From Nakamurella aerolata (GTDB taxonomy: Bacteria; Actinomycetota; Actinomycetes; Mycobacteriales; Nakamurellaceae), in contig NZ_JABEND010000005.1 in NCBI RefSeq assembly GCF_013002705.1, positions 62,001-126,000 on the forward strand: 64,000 nt of DNA. The letters run 5' to 3'. Below the pieces are notes generated by a model. It was given only the letters and a program-made list of their open reading frames with translations. It had not been told where the DNA came from and ran no database searches. Shown here piece by piece: positions 1 through 8,391 of this stretch; position 1 is the stretch's first letter; each line of letters begins with the position of its first letter. The translations under genes and the position numbers were made by a program.

Positions 1-117
1 CGCAGCCGAGTTCGAGTTCCCGGCGCCGCAGCCGGAGATCATGACGGCCAGCGCCAGCCCAACACCGGCGGCGTAATCCCGAGGCCCGACAGTCCGCCGA
101 TGGCACAACCTTTGCAC
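1..117 (-). CDS. Lipoprotein, N-terminal fragment (runs off left edge)
   Basis: Reading the minus strand from a GTG at 117, the first 39 codons give a short basic start, a hydrophobic stretch (AAGVGLALAVMISGC) and a lipobox ending in Cys (ISGC), followed by Gly/Asn/Ser, so this is the signal peptide of an exported lipoprotein. A strong ribosome binding site (GAGGGAG) sits 5 bases before the GTG. The mature domain lies outside the window, so the function is unknown. The gene has the same orientation as the sialidase-like gene upstream of it and could be co-transcribed with it. Confidence 0.6.
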   Translation of the reverse strand, partial: MQRLCHRRTVGPRDYAAGVGLALAVMISGCGAGNSNSAA

Positions 118-271
118 GGCCGCTCCCTCGGTGGACGATGGCGTCACACTTCGCCAGCCCCAGCGTGGCCTCGGTGCCCAATCGGAGACAAGGAAAGATC
201 AGTAACGATGTGATCTCGCGCCCGTCACCGTCGCTGCCGGTGCGGCGCCCGCCCGCCGGAAGGACGGTCCG

Positions 272-287
272 GGCGCCGGCCGGCGCC
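272..287. terminator. GC palindrome after sialidase-like gene
   Basis: The sequence GGCGCCGGCCGGCGCC is a perfect 16-base palindrome located 8 bases beyond the stop codon of the sialidase-like gene. It could fold into a hairpin and end transcription, but there is no T-run, and such palindromes arise easily in very GC-rich DNA. Confidence 0.25.
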
Positions 288-294
288 ACGCGCC

Positions 295-2703
295 TCAGCC
301 GATCGACACGTTGTCCAGGTAGTACGAGCTGCCGGTGAACCCGGTACCGACCGAGCCGAAGCTCACCGAGCTGAGCTTGCTGAGCTGCTCCTGCGGCTGG
401 GTCAGCCGGAAGGTCTGGCTGCCGAAGGTGAGGGTGCCGCCGGTGGTGCTCACGTCCAGCTTCAGGTTGCGCCACTGGCCCTGCACCGGCGGGTCGGTCA
501 GGGTGCCGAGCAGGTTCCACTTGCCGCCGTCCCACCAGCTGATGCTCTTGCCCGGCAGGTTCAGGTGCAGGTGGTAGGCCCGGCCGGCGCTGCCGTCGGC
601 CTTGGTGCCGTTGATGTCGATCAGCATGCCGCCGTTGATGGTCATCCCGGCGACGTCGGTCTGCACGCTCACCGAGTCCCTCGCGCCGAACGGCCGGGTG
701 GCCAGTGCCAGCGCCGCGCTGTCGTGGTCGAGCAGCCGCAGCGCGCGCCGGCTTCCGAGCCCGGCCTGCCGCTGGTTGGCCATGCTGGGGACGTAGTCGA
801 CGACGGTGGCGTGCACCGAGTCCACCCAGCCGCGCGGCACCGCGTTCACCGGGTCGTTCTCGAAGGTTTGCGCGTCGGCGCGGTACACCTCCAGTTCGGT
901 GACGCCGGTCAGGGTGCCGCCGGCCGGTGCCAGCACCCGGACGTACTTGGCCTGCTGAACGGCAAAATCCTGATAGCGCAACGAGAAGTCCACCCGTTTG
1001 CTCGCGGTGATCACCGGCGCGCCCCAGGTCTTGCCGTCCGGCGAGAGCTGCACCACCGCGTCCTGGGCGACGCCGGCGGCCAGCATCAGCCCGATCCGGT
1101 TGATCGGGTAGCTGCGGTCCAGTTCGAGGGTGAGCTGCGCTGGATCACGCGAGATCGGCTTGAGCTTGGCGGCGGCGAACCGCTGGCTGCTGCCGTCCAC
1201 CGCGCCGCTGGGACGGGTCTGCGGGAACTGCACAGCGGTGCGATCGAAGGTGCCGGTGAGCTTGGCCTTGCCCTGCGCCACCATGCTGGTCAGATCCAGC
1301 TTGCCGACGTTGGGTCCGACCGCGTCGATGGTGCGGGCCCAGACGCCGTACTGCTCACCCTGCTCCTGACAACCCCAGGCTGCGCACAGGTCGCCGGCCA
1401 CCAGCGAGCGGCTGCCGTCCAGCGACACCATGGTGGTGTTACCGGACGAACCGTGGGTCCAGTAACCGTCGGCAGGCCGGTTCTCGAACAGTTGCTTCGG
1501 GTCCGACCAGTCGTCGCCCTTGCCGTCTGCACTGATCAGCATGTTGTTGTCGGGACGGCCGAACGCCAACACCAGAATCCCGTTGGGCTGCAACACGATC
1601 GACGGCTCGATCGCGGCGTCGACGGTGTCGGTGGGCGCGGCGATCTTGACCGGCTTCGTCCAGGTCTTGCCGTCGTCGGACGAGTACGCCTGCAGCAGCC
1701 CGTCGGACTGCGGGCTGGCGCGCAGAATGGCGATCAGCCGCCCGTCGACGGTGCGGGCCATGCCGACCTCGTTAGTGGTGTGGCCGGCGACCGGGGTGTT
1801 GATGGAGCCGCGCACCGTCCAGGTGGCGCCGGCGTCCTTACTCTGCAGGATCACCGAACGCCCCGCCGGGTCACCGGTGAGCCGGGTGTACGCGGCGGTG
1901 ATGATGGTGCCGTCCGGCAGCTGCTCGGTGCCCTTGTGCAGCCGCATGCCGCGGTCGAACAACGACTGCGAGACATTCTTGCCGTCGGTCGGGACGAACC
2001 GGCCGAGCCGCTCGACGAACGTCTTGCCGCCGCCGGTGGACACCTGGCTGACGATGTCCAGCTGGGTGCGCGCCGCATCGGTCCAGCGCGGGATGAACTG
2101 CGGCGCCAGCAGCGATCCGTCGGCCAGCTGCACCAGCGACTGCGGCGCCATGTTCGTTTTGCGGTAGTCCGAGAAGGTCTTCGCGCCGTCATGCGAGACG
2201 ATCAGCTTGTTGTCGGAGTCGGCGGCAGCGACGTCGGCGTTCTGGGCGGCGGCCAGAAACACCTGCGGCACCCGCTGCGGCTGCTCACCGGGGTTCACCA
2301 CCCCCACCGTGTCCACCACGGCCATATGCGGGTTGGTGGCCTGGGTGCCGGCCGCCGGCGAGTACGGGTAGTACACGCTGCCCAACCCCACCGCTGAGCC
2401 CTGCGGGTCGCCGCCGGACTCGGGGGTGGCGGCCTGGACGCCGGGCCCGCCAGGGAGTACCGCGAGGGTGGCGCCGCCGACAATGAGCACGCTCAGCGCG
2501 GCCAACCGGGCCCGGCCGCGGGCCGCGGCATGCCGGCGACGCTGCGTCACCGCCGCGCGATGCCGGCCGGGGCGGTGCGGCACCGAGGCCGGTGCGAGTG
2601 CCGAAACCGGTGCGGTTGCCAAAGCCGGTGCCGGCGCCGGCGCGGACCGGACAGCGGAGGCGAAGGACGGGTCGGTGTGCTGTCTGCGCACGTCGTCGGG
2701 CAT
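295..2703 (-). CDS. Secreted sialidase-like BNR-repeat protein
   Basis: An 802-residue exported protein. I choose the ATG at 2703 because GAGGAG lies 8 bases upstream; a longer reading from 2754 is possible. After an unusual Ala/Pro/Val-rich stretch of about 60 residues come arginine-rich residues and a hydrophobic signal segment (ALSVLIVGGATLAVL). The central region carries Asp-box/BNR motifs typical of sialidase beta-propellers (SHDGAKTF, STGGGKTF, SKDAGATW, SSDDGKTW). A later region with LSPDGKTWG looks like an F5/8-type carbohydrate-binding domain, and the C-terminal 180 residues resemble a concanavalin-like sandwich. I do not see the classical FRIP motif, so true sialidase activity is uncertain. 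It may act on extracellular glycans. Confidence 0.75.
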   Translation of the reverse strand: MPDDVRRQHTDPSFASAVRSAPAPAPALATAPVSALAPASVPHRPGRHRAAVTQRRRHAAARGRARLAALSVLIVGGATLAVLPGGPGVQAATPESGGDPQGSAVGLGSVYYPYSPAAGTQATNPHMAVVDTVGVVNPGEQPQRVPQVFLAAAQNADVAAADSDNKLIVSHDGAKTFSDYRKTNMAPQSLVQLADGSLLAPQFIPRWTDAARTQLDIVSQVSTGGGKTFVERLGRFVPTDGKNVSQSLFDRGMRLHKGTEQLPDGTIITAAYTRLTGDPAGRSVILQSKDAGATWTVRGSINTPVAGHTTNEVGMARTVDGRLIAILRASPQSDGLLQAYSSDDGKTWTKPVKIAAPTDTVDAAIEPSIVLQPNGILVLAFGRPDNNMLISADGKGDDWSDPKQLFENRPADGYWTHGSSGNTTMVSLDGSRSLVAGDLCAAWGCQEQGEQYGVWARTIDAVGPNVGKLDLTSMVAQGKAKLTGTFDRTAVQFPQTRPSGAVDGSSQRFAAAKLKPISRDPAQLTLELDRSYPINRIGLMLAAGVAQDAVVQLSPDGKTWGAPVITASKRVDFSLRYQDFAVQQAKYVRVLAPAGGTLTGVTELEVYRADAQTFENDPVNAVPRGWVDSVHATVVDYVPSMANQRQAGLGSRRALRLLDHDSAALALATRPFGARDSVSVQTDVAGMTINGGMLIDINGTKADGSAGRAYHLHLNLPGKSISWWDGGKWNLLGTLTDPPVQGQWRNLKLDVSTTGGTLTFGSQTFRLTQPQEQLSKLSSVSFGSVGTGFTGSSYYLDNVSIG

Positions 2704-2967
2704 ACCAGCGGCTCCTCGGAACCTGGTCGGGACAGATGCGAAACACGATTCCACGATTGCGGCGCTGGCACCACCCCAGCGCCGTAGCCGCCGCCGGAAC
2801 CGGACGGCATGCCATATCGATTCCGTAAAACCTGGCGGGCGTGACGAGCGTGCGGGCCGTCGAGTGTGGGAAGCTCGCCTATCGCCGCTGCCCGAACGCT
2901 GCCCGGTGCCGACCGGTGATGCCTACTTCAGGTGTGTGGTCGCGCCCGTACGACGAAAGGTGACTGA

Positions 2968-3816
2968 GTGTCCAGTCCCGCATCCGTTCCCGACCGGCCG
3001 GCCGCCGAGCTCAACCTTGGTGAGCAGGTCACGATCAACAAACCGGCGACCACCAGCGATACCCGCGGCGGCGCCGACAGCTCGGTGATGATCGGCATGT
3101 ACGACGTGCAGAAGCACTTCGGCGATCTGCACGTGCTCAAGGACATCAACCTGCAAGTGCCCAGCGGGCAGGTGGTGGTGGTGCTCGGCCCGTCCGGATC
3201 CGGCAAGTCGACGCTGTGCCGCACCATCAACCGGCTGGAGCCCATCGACTCGGGGCGCATCGAGATCGACGGCGTCGAACTCCCCGCCGAGGGCAAGGCG
3301 CTGGCCCGGCTGCGGGCCGACGTCGGCATGGTGTTCCAGAGCTTCAACCTGTTCGCCCACAAGACCATCCTGGACAACGTCACGCTCGGACCGATCAAGG
3401 TCAAGGGCATGCGCAAGGCCGAGGCCGACAAGCTCGGCATGCAGCTACTGGAGCGCGTCGGCATCGCCAGCCAGCGGGACAAGCTGCCGGCCCAGCTGTC
3501 CGGCGGCCAGCAGCAGCGCGTCGCCATCGCCAGGGCGCTGGCGATGCAGCCGAAGGTGATGTTGTTCGACGAGCCCACCTCGGCCCTCGACCCGGAAATG
3601 GTGCAGGAGGTACTCGACGTGATGACCTCGCTGGCCAAGGAGGGCATGACGATGCTGGTGGTGACCCACGAGATGGGGTTCGCCCGGCGCGCCGCCGACC
3701 GGGTGCTGTTCATGTCGGACGGCGAGATCGTCGAGGACGCCGAGCCCGACGCCTTCTTCGACAACCCACAGTCCAACCGTGCCAAGGACTTTCTCGGGAA
3801 GATCCTGTCGCACTGA
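2968..3816 (+). CDS. gluA: Glutamate-type ABC importer, ATP-binding protein GluA
   Basis: ATPase subunit of a polar amino acid importer of the GlnQ/GluA family (282 residues). The ATP-binding signatures are intact: Walker [10 protein letters not shown] near residue 74, Q-loop in FQSFNLF, signature LSGGQQQR near residue 177, Walker [13 protein letters not shown] near 196 and the switch histidine in VTHEMGF. The start is a GTG with AAAGGTGA just upstream. About 45 residues precede the usual N-terminus, making it longer than typical family members (about 240). It is first in a four-gene cluster with binding protein and two permeases; the same order next to recX-recA occurs in Corynebacterium, where GluABCD imports glutamate. 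The exact substrate is inferred. Confidence 0.92.
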   Translation: MSSPASVPDRPAAELNLGEQVTINKPATTSDTRGGADSSVMIGMYDVQKHFGDLHVLKDINLQVPSGQVVVVLGPSGSGKSTLCRTINRLEPIDSGRIEIDGVELPAEGKALARLRADVGMVFQSFNLFAHKTILDNVTLGPIKVKGMRKAEADKLGMQLLERVGIASQRDKLPAQLSGGQQQRVAIARALAMQPKVMLFDEPTSALDPEMVQEVLDVMTSLAKEGMTMLVVTHEMGFARRAADRVLFMSDGEIVEDAEPDAFFDNPQSNRAKDFLGKILSH

Positions 3817-3883
3817 TCGTGCCTACCCGAAAGGCCGGCCGGGAAATCCCCGTCCGGCACCGCCATTCGAAAGGAATGACGAC

Positions 3884-4939
3884 ATGAAGTACGGAAAACT
3901 CTCCGCAGCGCTCGCCGCGGGTGCCGCGGCGCTGCTGACGCTGTCGGCGTGCGGCAGCGGCAGCGATGCCGGCGCCAGTGTCAGCGACGCCGTCAACAAC
4001 GCCACCAGCGTTGTCGGCGGCGCCGTCAATACCGCCACCAGCGTCGCCGGCGGCGCCGTCAATACCGCCACCAGCGCTGCCGGTGGAGCGATCAACACCG
4101 CCACCAGCGCGGCCGGCTCGATGGCCGACAAGGCCACCAGCGCGGCCGGTTCGGCCATGAACAACGCCACCGGCGGCGGCGATCCCAGCAAGTCCAAGGT
4201 GCTGAACGATGCCAAGGGCGGCAAGCTCACCATCGGCATCAAGTTCGATCAGCCCGGCCTCGGCGTGAAGAACCCTGACGGCTCGTTCTCCGGCTTCGAC
4301 GTCGACGTCGCCAAGTACGTCGCCAAGAAGCTCGGCGTGCCGGAGACCGGCATCACCTTTGTCGAGACCAAGTCCGCCGAGCGCGAGGACAAGATCAGCA
4401 AGGGCGAGGTCGACTACATCGTCGGCACCTACTCGATCACCGACGAGCGCAAGCAGAAGGTGAACTTCGCCGGGCCGTACTTCATCGCCCACCAGGATCT
4501 GCTGGTGAAGGCCGACAACACCGACATCACCGGGCCCGAGGCGCTGAACGGCAAGATCCTGTGCTCCGTCACCGGGTCAACGCCGGCGCAGAAGGTGAAG
4601 AAGGACTACTCGCAGCAGGTGGAGCTGCAGGAGTTCGGCACCTACACCGAGTGTGTCGAGCAGCTCAAGTCCGGCGTTGTCGATGCCGTCACCACCGACG
4701 ACGTGATCCTGGCCGGCTACGCCGCGCAAGATCCCGGCCAGTTCAAGCTGGTCGGCAAGGGCTTCTCGGACGAGAACTACGGCATCGGCCTGCAGAAGGA
4801 CGACACCGCGGGTACCGACGCCATCACCACCGCGCTGAAGGACATGGTGAAGGACGGTTCCTGGAAGGCCGCGCTCGACAAGAACGTCGGGCCGTCCGGT
4901 TACAAGATCCCGGAGCCCCCGGCCAACCTGACTTCGTGA
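3884..4939 (+). CDS. gluB: Glutamate-type ABC importer, substrate-binding lipoprotein GluB
   Basis: A 351-residue extracellular solute-binding lipoprotein of SBP family 3. The start ATG is preceded by AAAGGA. The signal peptide ends in a lipobox (LTLSAC). Between lipobox and binding domain are six degenerate 11-residue repeats (consensus GGAVNTATSAA, residues about 34-99, positions 3983-4180) that are not part of the family. The binding domain begins near KLTIGIKFDQPG and has the expected features (FDVDVAKYVAKKLGV, VDYIVGTYSIT, a Cys pair in KILCSVTGST and TYTECVEQL). It delivers substrate to GluC/GluD. The repeat region probably serves as a spacer from the membrane, which is inference. Confidence 0.92.
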   Translation: MKYGKLSAALAAGAAALLTLSACGSGSDAGASVSDAVNNATSVVGGAVNTATSVAGGAVNTATSAAGGAINTATSAAGSMADKATSAAGSAMNNATGGGDPSKSKVLNDAKGGKLTIGIKFDQPGLGVKNPDGSFSGFDVDVAKYVAKKLGVPETGITFVETKSAEREDKISKGEVDYIVGTYSITDERKQKVNFAGPYFIAHQDLLVKADNTDITGPEALNGKILCSVTGSTPAQKVKKDYSQQVELQEFGTYTECVEQLKSGVVDAVTTDDVILAGYAAQDPGQFKLVGKGFSDENYGIGLQKDDTAGTDAITTALKDMVKDGSWKAALDKNVGPSGYKIPEPPANLTS

Positions 4940-4947
4940 TCTGACGG

Positions 4948-4980
4948 CAGGGGCGCGGCGACATGGTCGCCGCGCCCCTG
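4948..4980 (+). terminator. Intercistronic hairpin between gluB and gluC
   Basis: A perfect 15-bp inverted repeat (CAGGGGCGCGGCGAC / GTCGCCGCGCCCCTG) with a 3-base loop begins 8 bases after the gluB stop. There is no T-run. Such hairpins after binding-protein genes are known to attenuate read-through or protect the upstream mRNA, giving more binding protein than permease; that role here is inferred from position. Confidence 0.7.
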
Positions 4981-5048
4981 CTGATGTCTTGCCCCAGGTT
5001 CACCTCTGAGCAGGTTCACCTCCCCACCCAACGGAAGGATGGCCGTCG

Positions 5049-5738
5049 ATGGACTTCAGCTTCCTGAGCGACGATCGCTACGACTTCCTCGGCGCGTTCT
5101 GGATGAACGTCCAGCTGACGTTCTGGTCGGCGATCGGAGCGTTGATCCTCGGCACCGTGCTGGCGGCCATGCGGGTCAGCCCGGTGCCGCTGATGCGGGC
5201 CACGTCGACGGTGTACGTCAACGTGGTGCGGAACATCCCGCTGACGGTCATCATCATCATGATGTCGCAGGTGCTGTACACCCAGCTCGGCGTGCAGCTG
5301 GCCACCCGCGGTGAGCGAGGATTCCTCGCCACCAACAACTTCCGGCTCGCGGTACTCGGATTCGTCTTGTACACAGCATGTTTCGTGGCCGAGGCGATCC
5401 GCTCCGGCATCAACACGGTGCCGCCCGGGCAGGCCGAGGCGGCCAGGGCCATCGGGCTGCGGTTCACCCAGGTGCTGTGGTTGATCGTGCTGCCGCAGGC
5501 ATTCCGGTCGGTGATCGCACCGCTGGCGAACGTGCTGATAGCGCTGATAAAGAACACCACCATCGCCTCGGCGATCGGCGTTGCCGAGGCCGCGCTGTTG
5601 ATGAACACCCTGGTGGAGAACGAGGCAGACAAGTACATGGCCGTGTTCCTCACCATTGCCGTCGGGTTCATCATCCTCACCCTGCCGGTGGGTCTGCTGC
5701 TCGGCTGGGTGGCCAAGAAAGCGGCGGTGAAACGATGA
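5049..5738 (+). CDS. gluC: Glutamate-type ABC importer, permease GluC
   Basis: A 229-residue inner-membrane permease of the HisM/GlnP family, with about five hydrophobic segments. The cytoplasmic EAA loop that docks on the ATPase reads EAARAIGLRFTQVLWLIVLP. The start ATG follows GGAAGGATGGCCGTCG. Its stop overlaps the gluD start in an ATGA, so the two permeases are translationally coupled and form a heterodimeric channel with GluD. Confidence 0.92.
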   Translation: MDFSFLSDDRYDFLGAFWMNVQLTFWSAIGALILGTVLAAMRVSPVPLMRATSTVYVNVVRNIPLTVIIIMMSQVLYTQLGVQLATRGERGFLATNNFRLAVLGFVLYTACFVAEAIRSGINTVPPGQAEAARAIGLRFTQVLWLIVLPQAFRSVIAPLANVLIALIKNTTIASAIGVAEAALLMNTLVENEADKYMAVFLTIAVGFIILTLPVGLLLGWVAKKAAVKR

Positions 5739-6616
5739 GCAATCTCGCGGTCCTTTACGACCATCCCGGCCCGAAGGCCAAGCGCCGCAACCTCATTGCC
5801 TCGATCATCTTCGGCTTGCTGTTGATCGGCCTTGCCGTCTGGGTGTGGGTGATTCTGGACGGCAAGGGCCAGGTCGGGGCCGGCAGCGGTGAGCGCTGGA
5901 AGCCGCTGATCAACGCCGACAACTGGAAGACCTACCTGCTGCCCGGCCTGTGGAACACCATCAGGGCGGCGCTGGTCGCCGTGGTGATCTCGGTGGTGTT
6001 CGGCGCGATCTTCGGTATTGCCAGGCTGTCCGACCACGCCTGGGTGCGCTGGATCGCCTCGGTTGTTGTCGAGTTCTTCCGGGCCATCCCGGTCATCATC
6101 CTGATGGTGTTCGCCTACACCTTCTGGAACCAGGTGTTCGGCACCTCCAACCCGTTCGCCGCGGTGGTGATCGGCCTGGTGCTCTACAACGGCTCGGTGC
6201 TGGCGGAGGTGTTCAGGGCCGGCATCCTGTCGCTGCCGAACGGGCAGACCGAGGCGTCCAAGGCGATCGGCCTGCGCAAGACCCAGATGATGATGTCGGT
6301 GCTGCTGCCACAGGCCATCACCGCAATGCTGCCGGCCACTGTCAGCCAGCTGGTGGTGATCGTCAAGGACACCGCACTCGGTGGTCTGCTGATCGTCGGC
6401 TACACCGAACTGCGCCGCGTCGCCGGCACCTCGGCAAGCTACTACCGCAACCTGCTGCCCACCTACGTGCTGCTGTGCGTCATCTACCTGGTGCTGAACC
6501 TGCTGCTGGTGTGGGCGGCATCGGCGCTGGAGAAGCGGATGCGGGTGGGGCGCAAGGGTCGCCGCACCGCGGCACCGAAGGTGGACCTGCGGCAGGACTT
6601 CGGGCAGAACGTCTGA
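5735..6616 (+). CDS. gluD: Glutamate-type ABC importer, permease GluD
   Basis: Second permease (293 residues) of the polar amino acid importer. It starts at the ATG that overlaps the gluC stop by four bases. It has an N-terminal membrane helix (IIFGLLLIGLAVWVWVIL), a large periplasmic-side loop and a MetI-like core whose EAA loop reads EASKAIGLRKTQMMMSVLLP. The length and long N-terminal region match GluD of Corynebacterium. It is the last gene of the cluster and converges with the GTPase gene. Confidence 0.92.
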   Translation: MSNLAVLYDHPGPKAKRRNLIASIIFGLLLIGLAVWVWVILDGKGQVGAGSGERWKPLINADNWKTYLLPGLWNTIRAALVAVVISVVFGAIFGIARLSDHAWVRWIASVVVEFFRAIPVIILMVFAYTFWNQVFGTSNPFAAVVIGLVLYNGSVLAEVFRAGILSLPNGQTEASKAIGLRKTQMMMSVLLPQAITAMLPATVSQLVVIVKDTALGGLLIVGYTELRRVAGTSASYYRNLLPTYVLLCVIYLVLNLLLVWAASALEKRMRVGRKGRRTAAPKVDLRQDFGQNV

Positions 6617-6618
6617 GC

Positions 6619-6667
6619 CTGAGTGCGGGTCTCGGGTGCAGGTCTGGAATGCAGCCGGGGCACTCAG
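6619..6667. terminator. Inverted repeat between convergent gluD and GTPase gene
   Basis: An 8-bp perfect inverted repeat (CTGAGTGC ... GCACTCAG) spans the 47-base gap between the gluD stop and the convergent GTPase gene, whose stop codon lies inside the right arm. It could act as a bidirectional terminator. The loop is long (33 bases) and there is no T-run. Confidence 0.35.
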
Positions 6668-8391
6668 CCGGCGGCTTCGGCGAGCGCCGCGCGCACCTGC
6701 CGGTAGTCGTCCAGTACCTGCGCGACCGGAGCCAGCACCCGTTGCTGCGCAAAGCCTTCCAGTCGTTGCTGCAAGACGCGCTCGGCGCGGTCCCGGCGCC
6801 GCCTGGCACCCACCCCGATCAGCGGGCGGCAGATCGCCGCGGTGAGCAGCCCGGCTATCGCTCCCCCGGCCAGCAACACCGTCGGCCACGGCAGCGGCCC
6901 GAGGTAAGGGGTATCCGGCTGCGGCATCTTCAGCCAGCCGAGCACCATCAGCACCACCAGCCAGACCAGCCCGGCCGCCGCCGCGGCGGCGAACAGCCAC
7001 TGCAGCAGCCCAACCAGCCGCCACCACAGCGGCCGGCGCAGGCCGAGGTCGGTGCCGGCCACCACCCGGTCCAGACCGTCCAGAACGTCGGACTGCGGCG
7101 GCCGCGCGGCCCGCTGCACGGCGCCGGCCCAGCGCGGTGGCAGCCCGGCAGCGGCGGTGTCACCCACCCGCCGGCCGGCCAGCTCCAGTTCGGCCAGCGC
7201 CGCCTCGCTGGGCGGCGGCAGCGAACTGCGGGCGGGGGTGGCCGGCGCGGGCTCGCCGTCGGCCCTCGGCTGCTGGGTGACGGCGCCGAACACGCCGGCG
7301 AGTTGCCCGGTCGGGCCCAACCGCAGCCGCCGCAACGGATCAGGACGGAAGCGCCGCAGCCATCTGGTGAACGGCCAGCCCACCGCGCCGGTGGCGTCGC
7401 GCCGGTAGCCGGCCTCCACCGCGGCGAGCACCGTCGGCACCCCGGCGGCGTTGCCCAGCGCCCGGCTGAACCCGGCGTCCTGGGCGACCCTGGCCACGTT
7501 CACCGGCTCCGCACCACGCCGGCGTTCCCGGCCGGCGTCGGTGGACCCGGCCAACTGCCGCGCGGCGGTCCGAACGTCGGCGGAAAGCCGTTGCAGGGTC
7601 GCGGTTCTGCTGGACACCACCCCGCCCAGCGCCGCCCGCAGCTCAGCGATGCCGGCGCCGGTGACGGCCGACACCGGCAGCACCGTGGCGTTCGGCAGCC
7701 CGTCGGCGCGCAGCAGCCCGGTGAGGTCTTTCAGGCAGGCCTGCAACTCGTCAGGGGTGAGCCGGTCGGCCTGGTTCAGCACCACGATGGTCACCGCATC
7801 GTGCCCGGCGAGCGGCTGCAGGTAGCGGCGGTGCAGCGCCGCATCGGCGTACTTCTGCGGGTCGGTGACCCAGCAGAACGCATCGACCAGCTCGATCAGC
7901 CGTTCCGCCTCCGCCCGGTTGGCGGCCTCGGTGGAGTCGTGGTCCGGCAGATCGAGCAGCACCAGCCCGGCGAGCGCAGGGTCAGCGCGGTCCGCCGGCA
8001 CCTGATGCCAGGTCGGCACCTGCAGCCACCGCAGCAGCGCGGACGGATCGCTGACCGGACCGTCCGGCTCGCCCTGCGGCGGCCACAGCACGGCGCTGGC
8101 CACCGAGGTGATGGGCCGACGGATGCCGACCTGCGACAGCGGCGCGCCGGCAATCGCGTTGAACAGACTGGACTTTCCGCTACCGGTGGCACCGGCGAGC
8201 GCCGCAACGGTCCGGTCGCCGGTCAGCGCGAGTCGCGCGGCCGCCTTGTCGACCAGCCGCCGGGCGGCATCGGCCGGCCCCGGCTCCAGTCGGTCCCCAC
8301 CCAGTTGCACGGCGGTCTGCAGCGCGGCCATCCGGCGCTGCAGACCGGCGATGTCGATGTCGCCAGCTGACCGCCTGCGGCTGAACATCAT
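6664..8391 (-). CDS. Dynamin/YfjP-like membrane GTPase (second of pair)
   Basis: A 575-residue GTPase of the YfjP / bacterial dynamin-like group. G1 is GATGSGKSSLFNAI near residue 67, G3 is LLDLPDHDS near 147 and G4 is VLNQADRL near 201. Two hydrophobic segments follow near residues 450-520 (WLFAAAAAAGLVWLVVLMVL and VLLAGGAIAGLLTAAI), so the C-terminal part is membrane-bound, as in bacterial dynamin-like proteins that remodel membranes. Its ATG overlaps the stop of the upstream GTPase gene by four bases (ATGA), which implies coupled translation and a heteromeric pair, as for Streptomyces DynA/DynB. The cellular role is not known from the sequence. Confidence 0.8.
   Translation of the reverse strand: MMFSRRRSAGDIDIAGLQRRMAALQTAVQLGGDRLEPGPADAARRLVDKAAARLALTGDRTVAALAGATGSGKSSLFNAIAGAPLSQVGIRRPITSVASAVLWPPQGEPDGPVSDPSALLRWLQVPTWHQVPADRADPALAGLVLLDLPDHDSTEAANRAEAERLIELVDAFCWVTDPQKYADAALHRRYLQPLAGHDAVTIVVLNQADRLTPDELQACLKDLTGLLRADGLPNATVLPVSAVTGAGIAELRAALGGVVSSRTATLQRLSADVRTAARQLAGSTDAGRERRRGAEPVNVARVAQDAGFSRALGNAAGVPTVLAAVEAGYRRDATGAVGWPFTRWLRRFRPDPLRRLRLGPTGQLAGVFGAVTQQPRADGEPAPATPARSSLPPPSEAALAELELAGRRVGDTAAAGLPPRWAGAVQRAARPPQSDVLDGLDRVVAGTDLGLRRPLWWRLVGLLQWLFAAAAAAGLVWLVVLMVLGWLKMPQPDTPYLGPLPWPTVLLAGGAIAGLLTAAICRPLIGVGARRRRDRAERVLQQRLEGFAQQRVLAPVAQVLDDYRQVRAALAEAAG

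Noticed and set aside
565-2397. Long open frame antisense to the sialidase-like gene (610 codons)
   Set aside because: It mirrors the third-position GC pattern of the real gene, has a composition full of Arg, Gly, Val and His, and no domain motif; typical shadow in high-GC DNA.
2424-3088. Frames across the gap between the sialidase-like gene and gluA as a separate gene
   Set aside because: They are Arg/Pro-rich, overlap the 5' end of the sialidase-like gene or the gluA start, and show no ribosome binding site or motif.
5078-8370. Very long open frames opposite or out of frame with gluC, gluD and the GTPase gene (5078-7027 minus, 5950-8370 plus)
   Set aside because: They overlap well-supported genes with clear motifs, cross gene boundaries and show no motif of their own.
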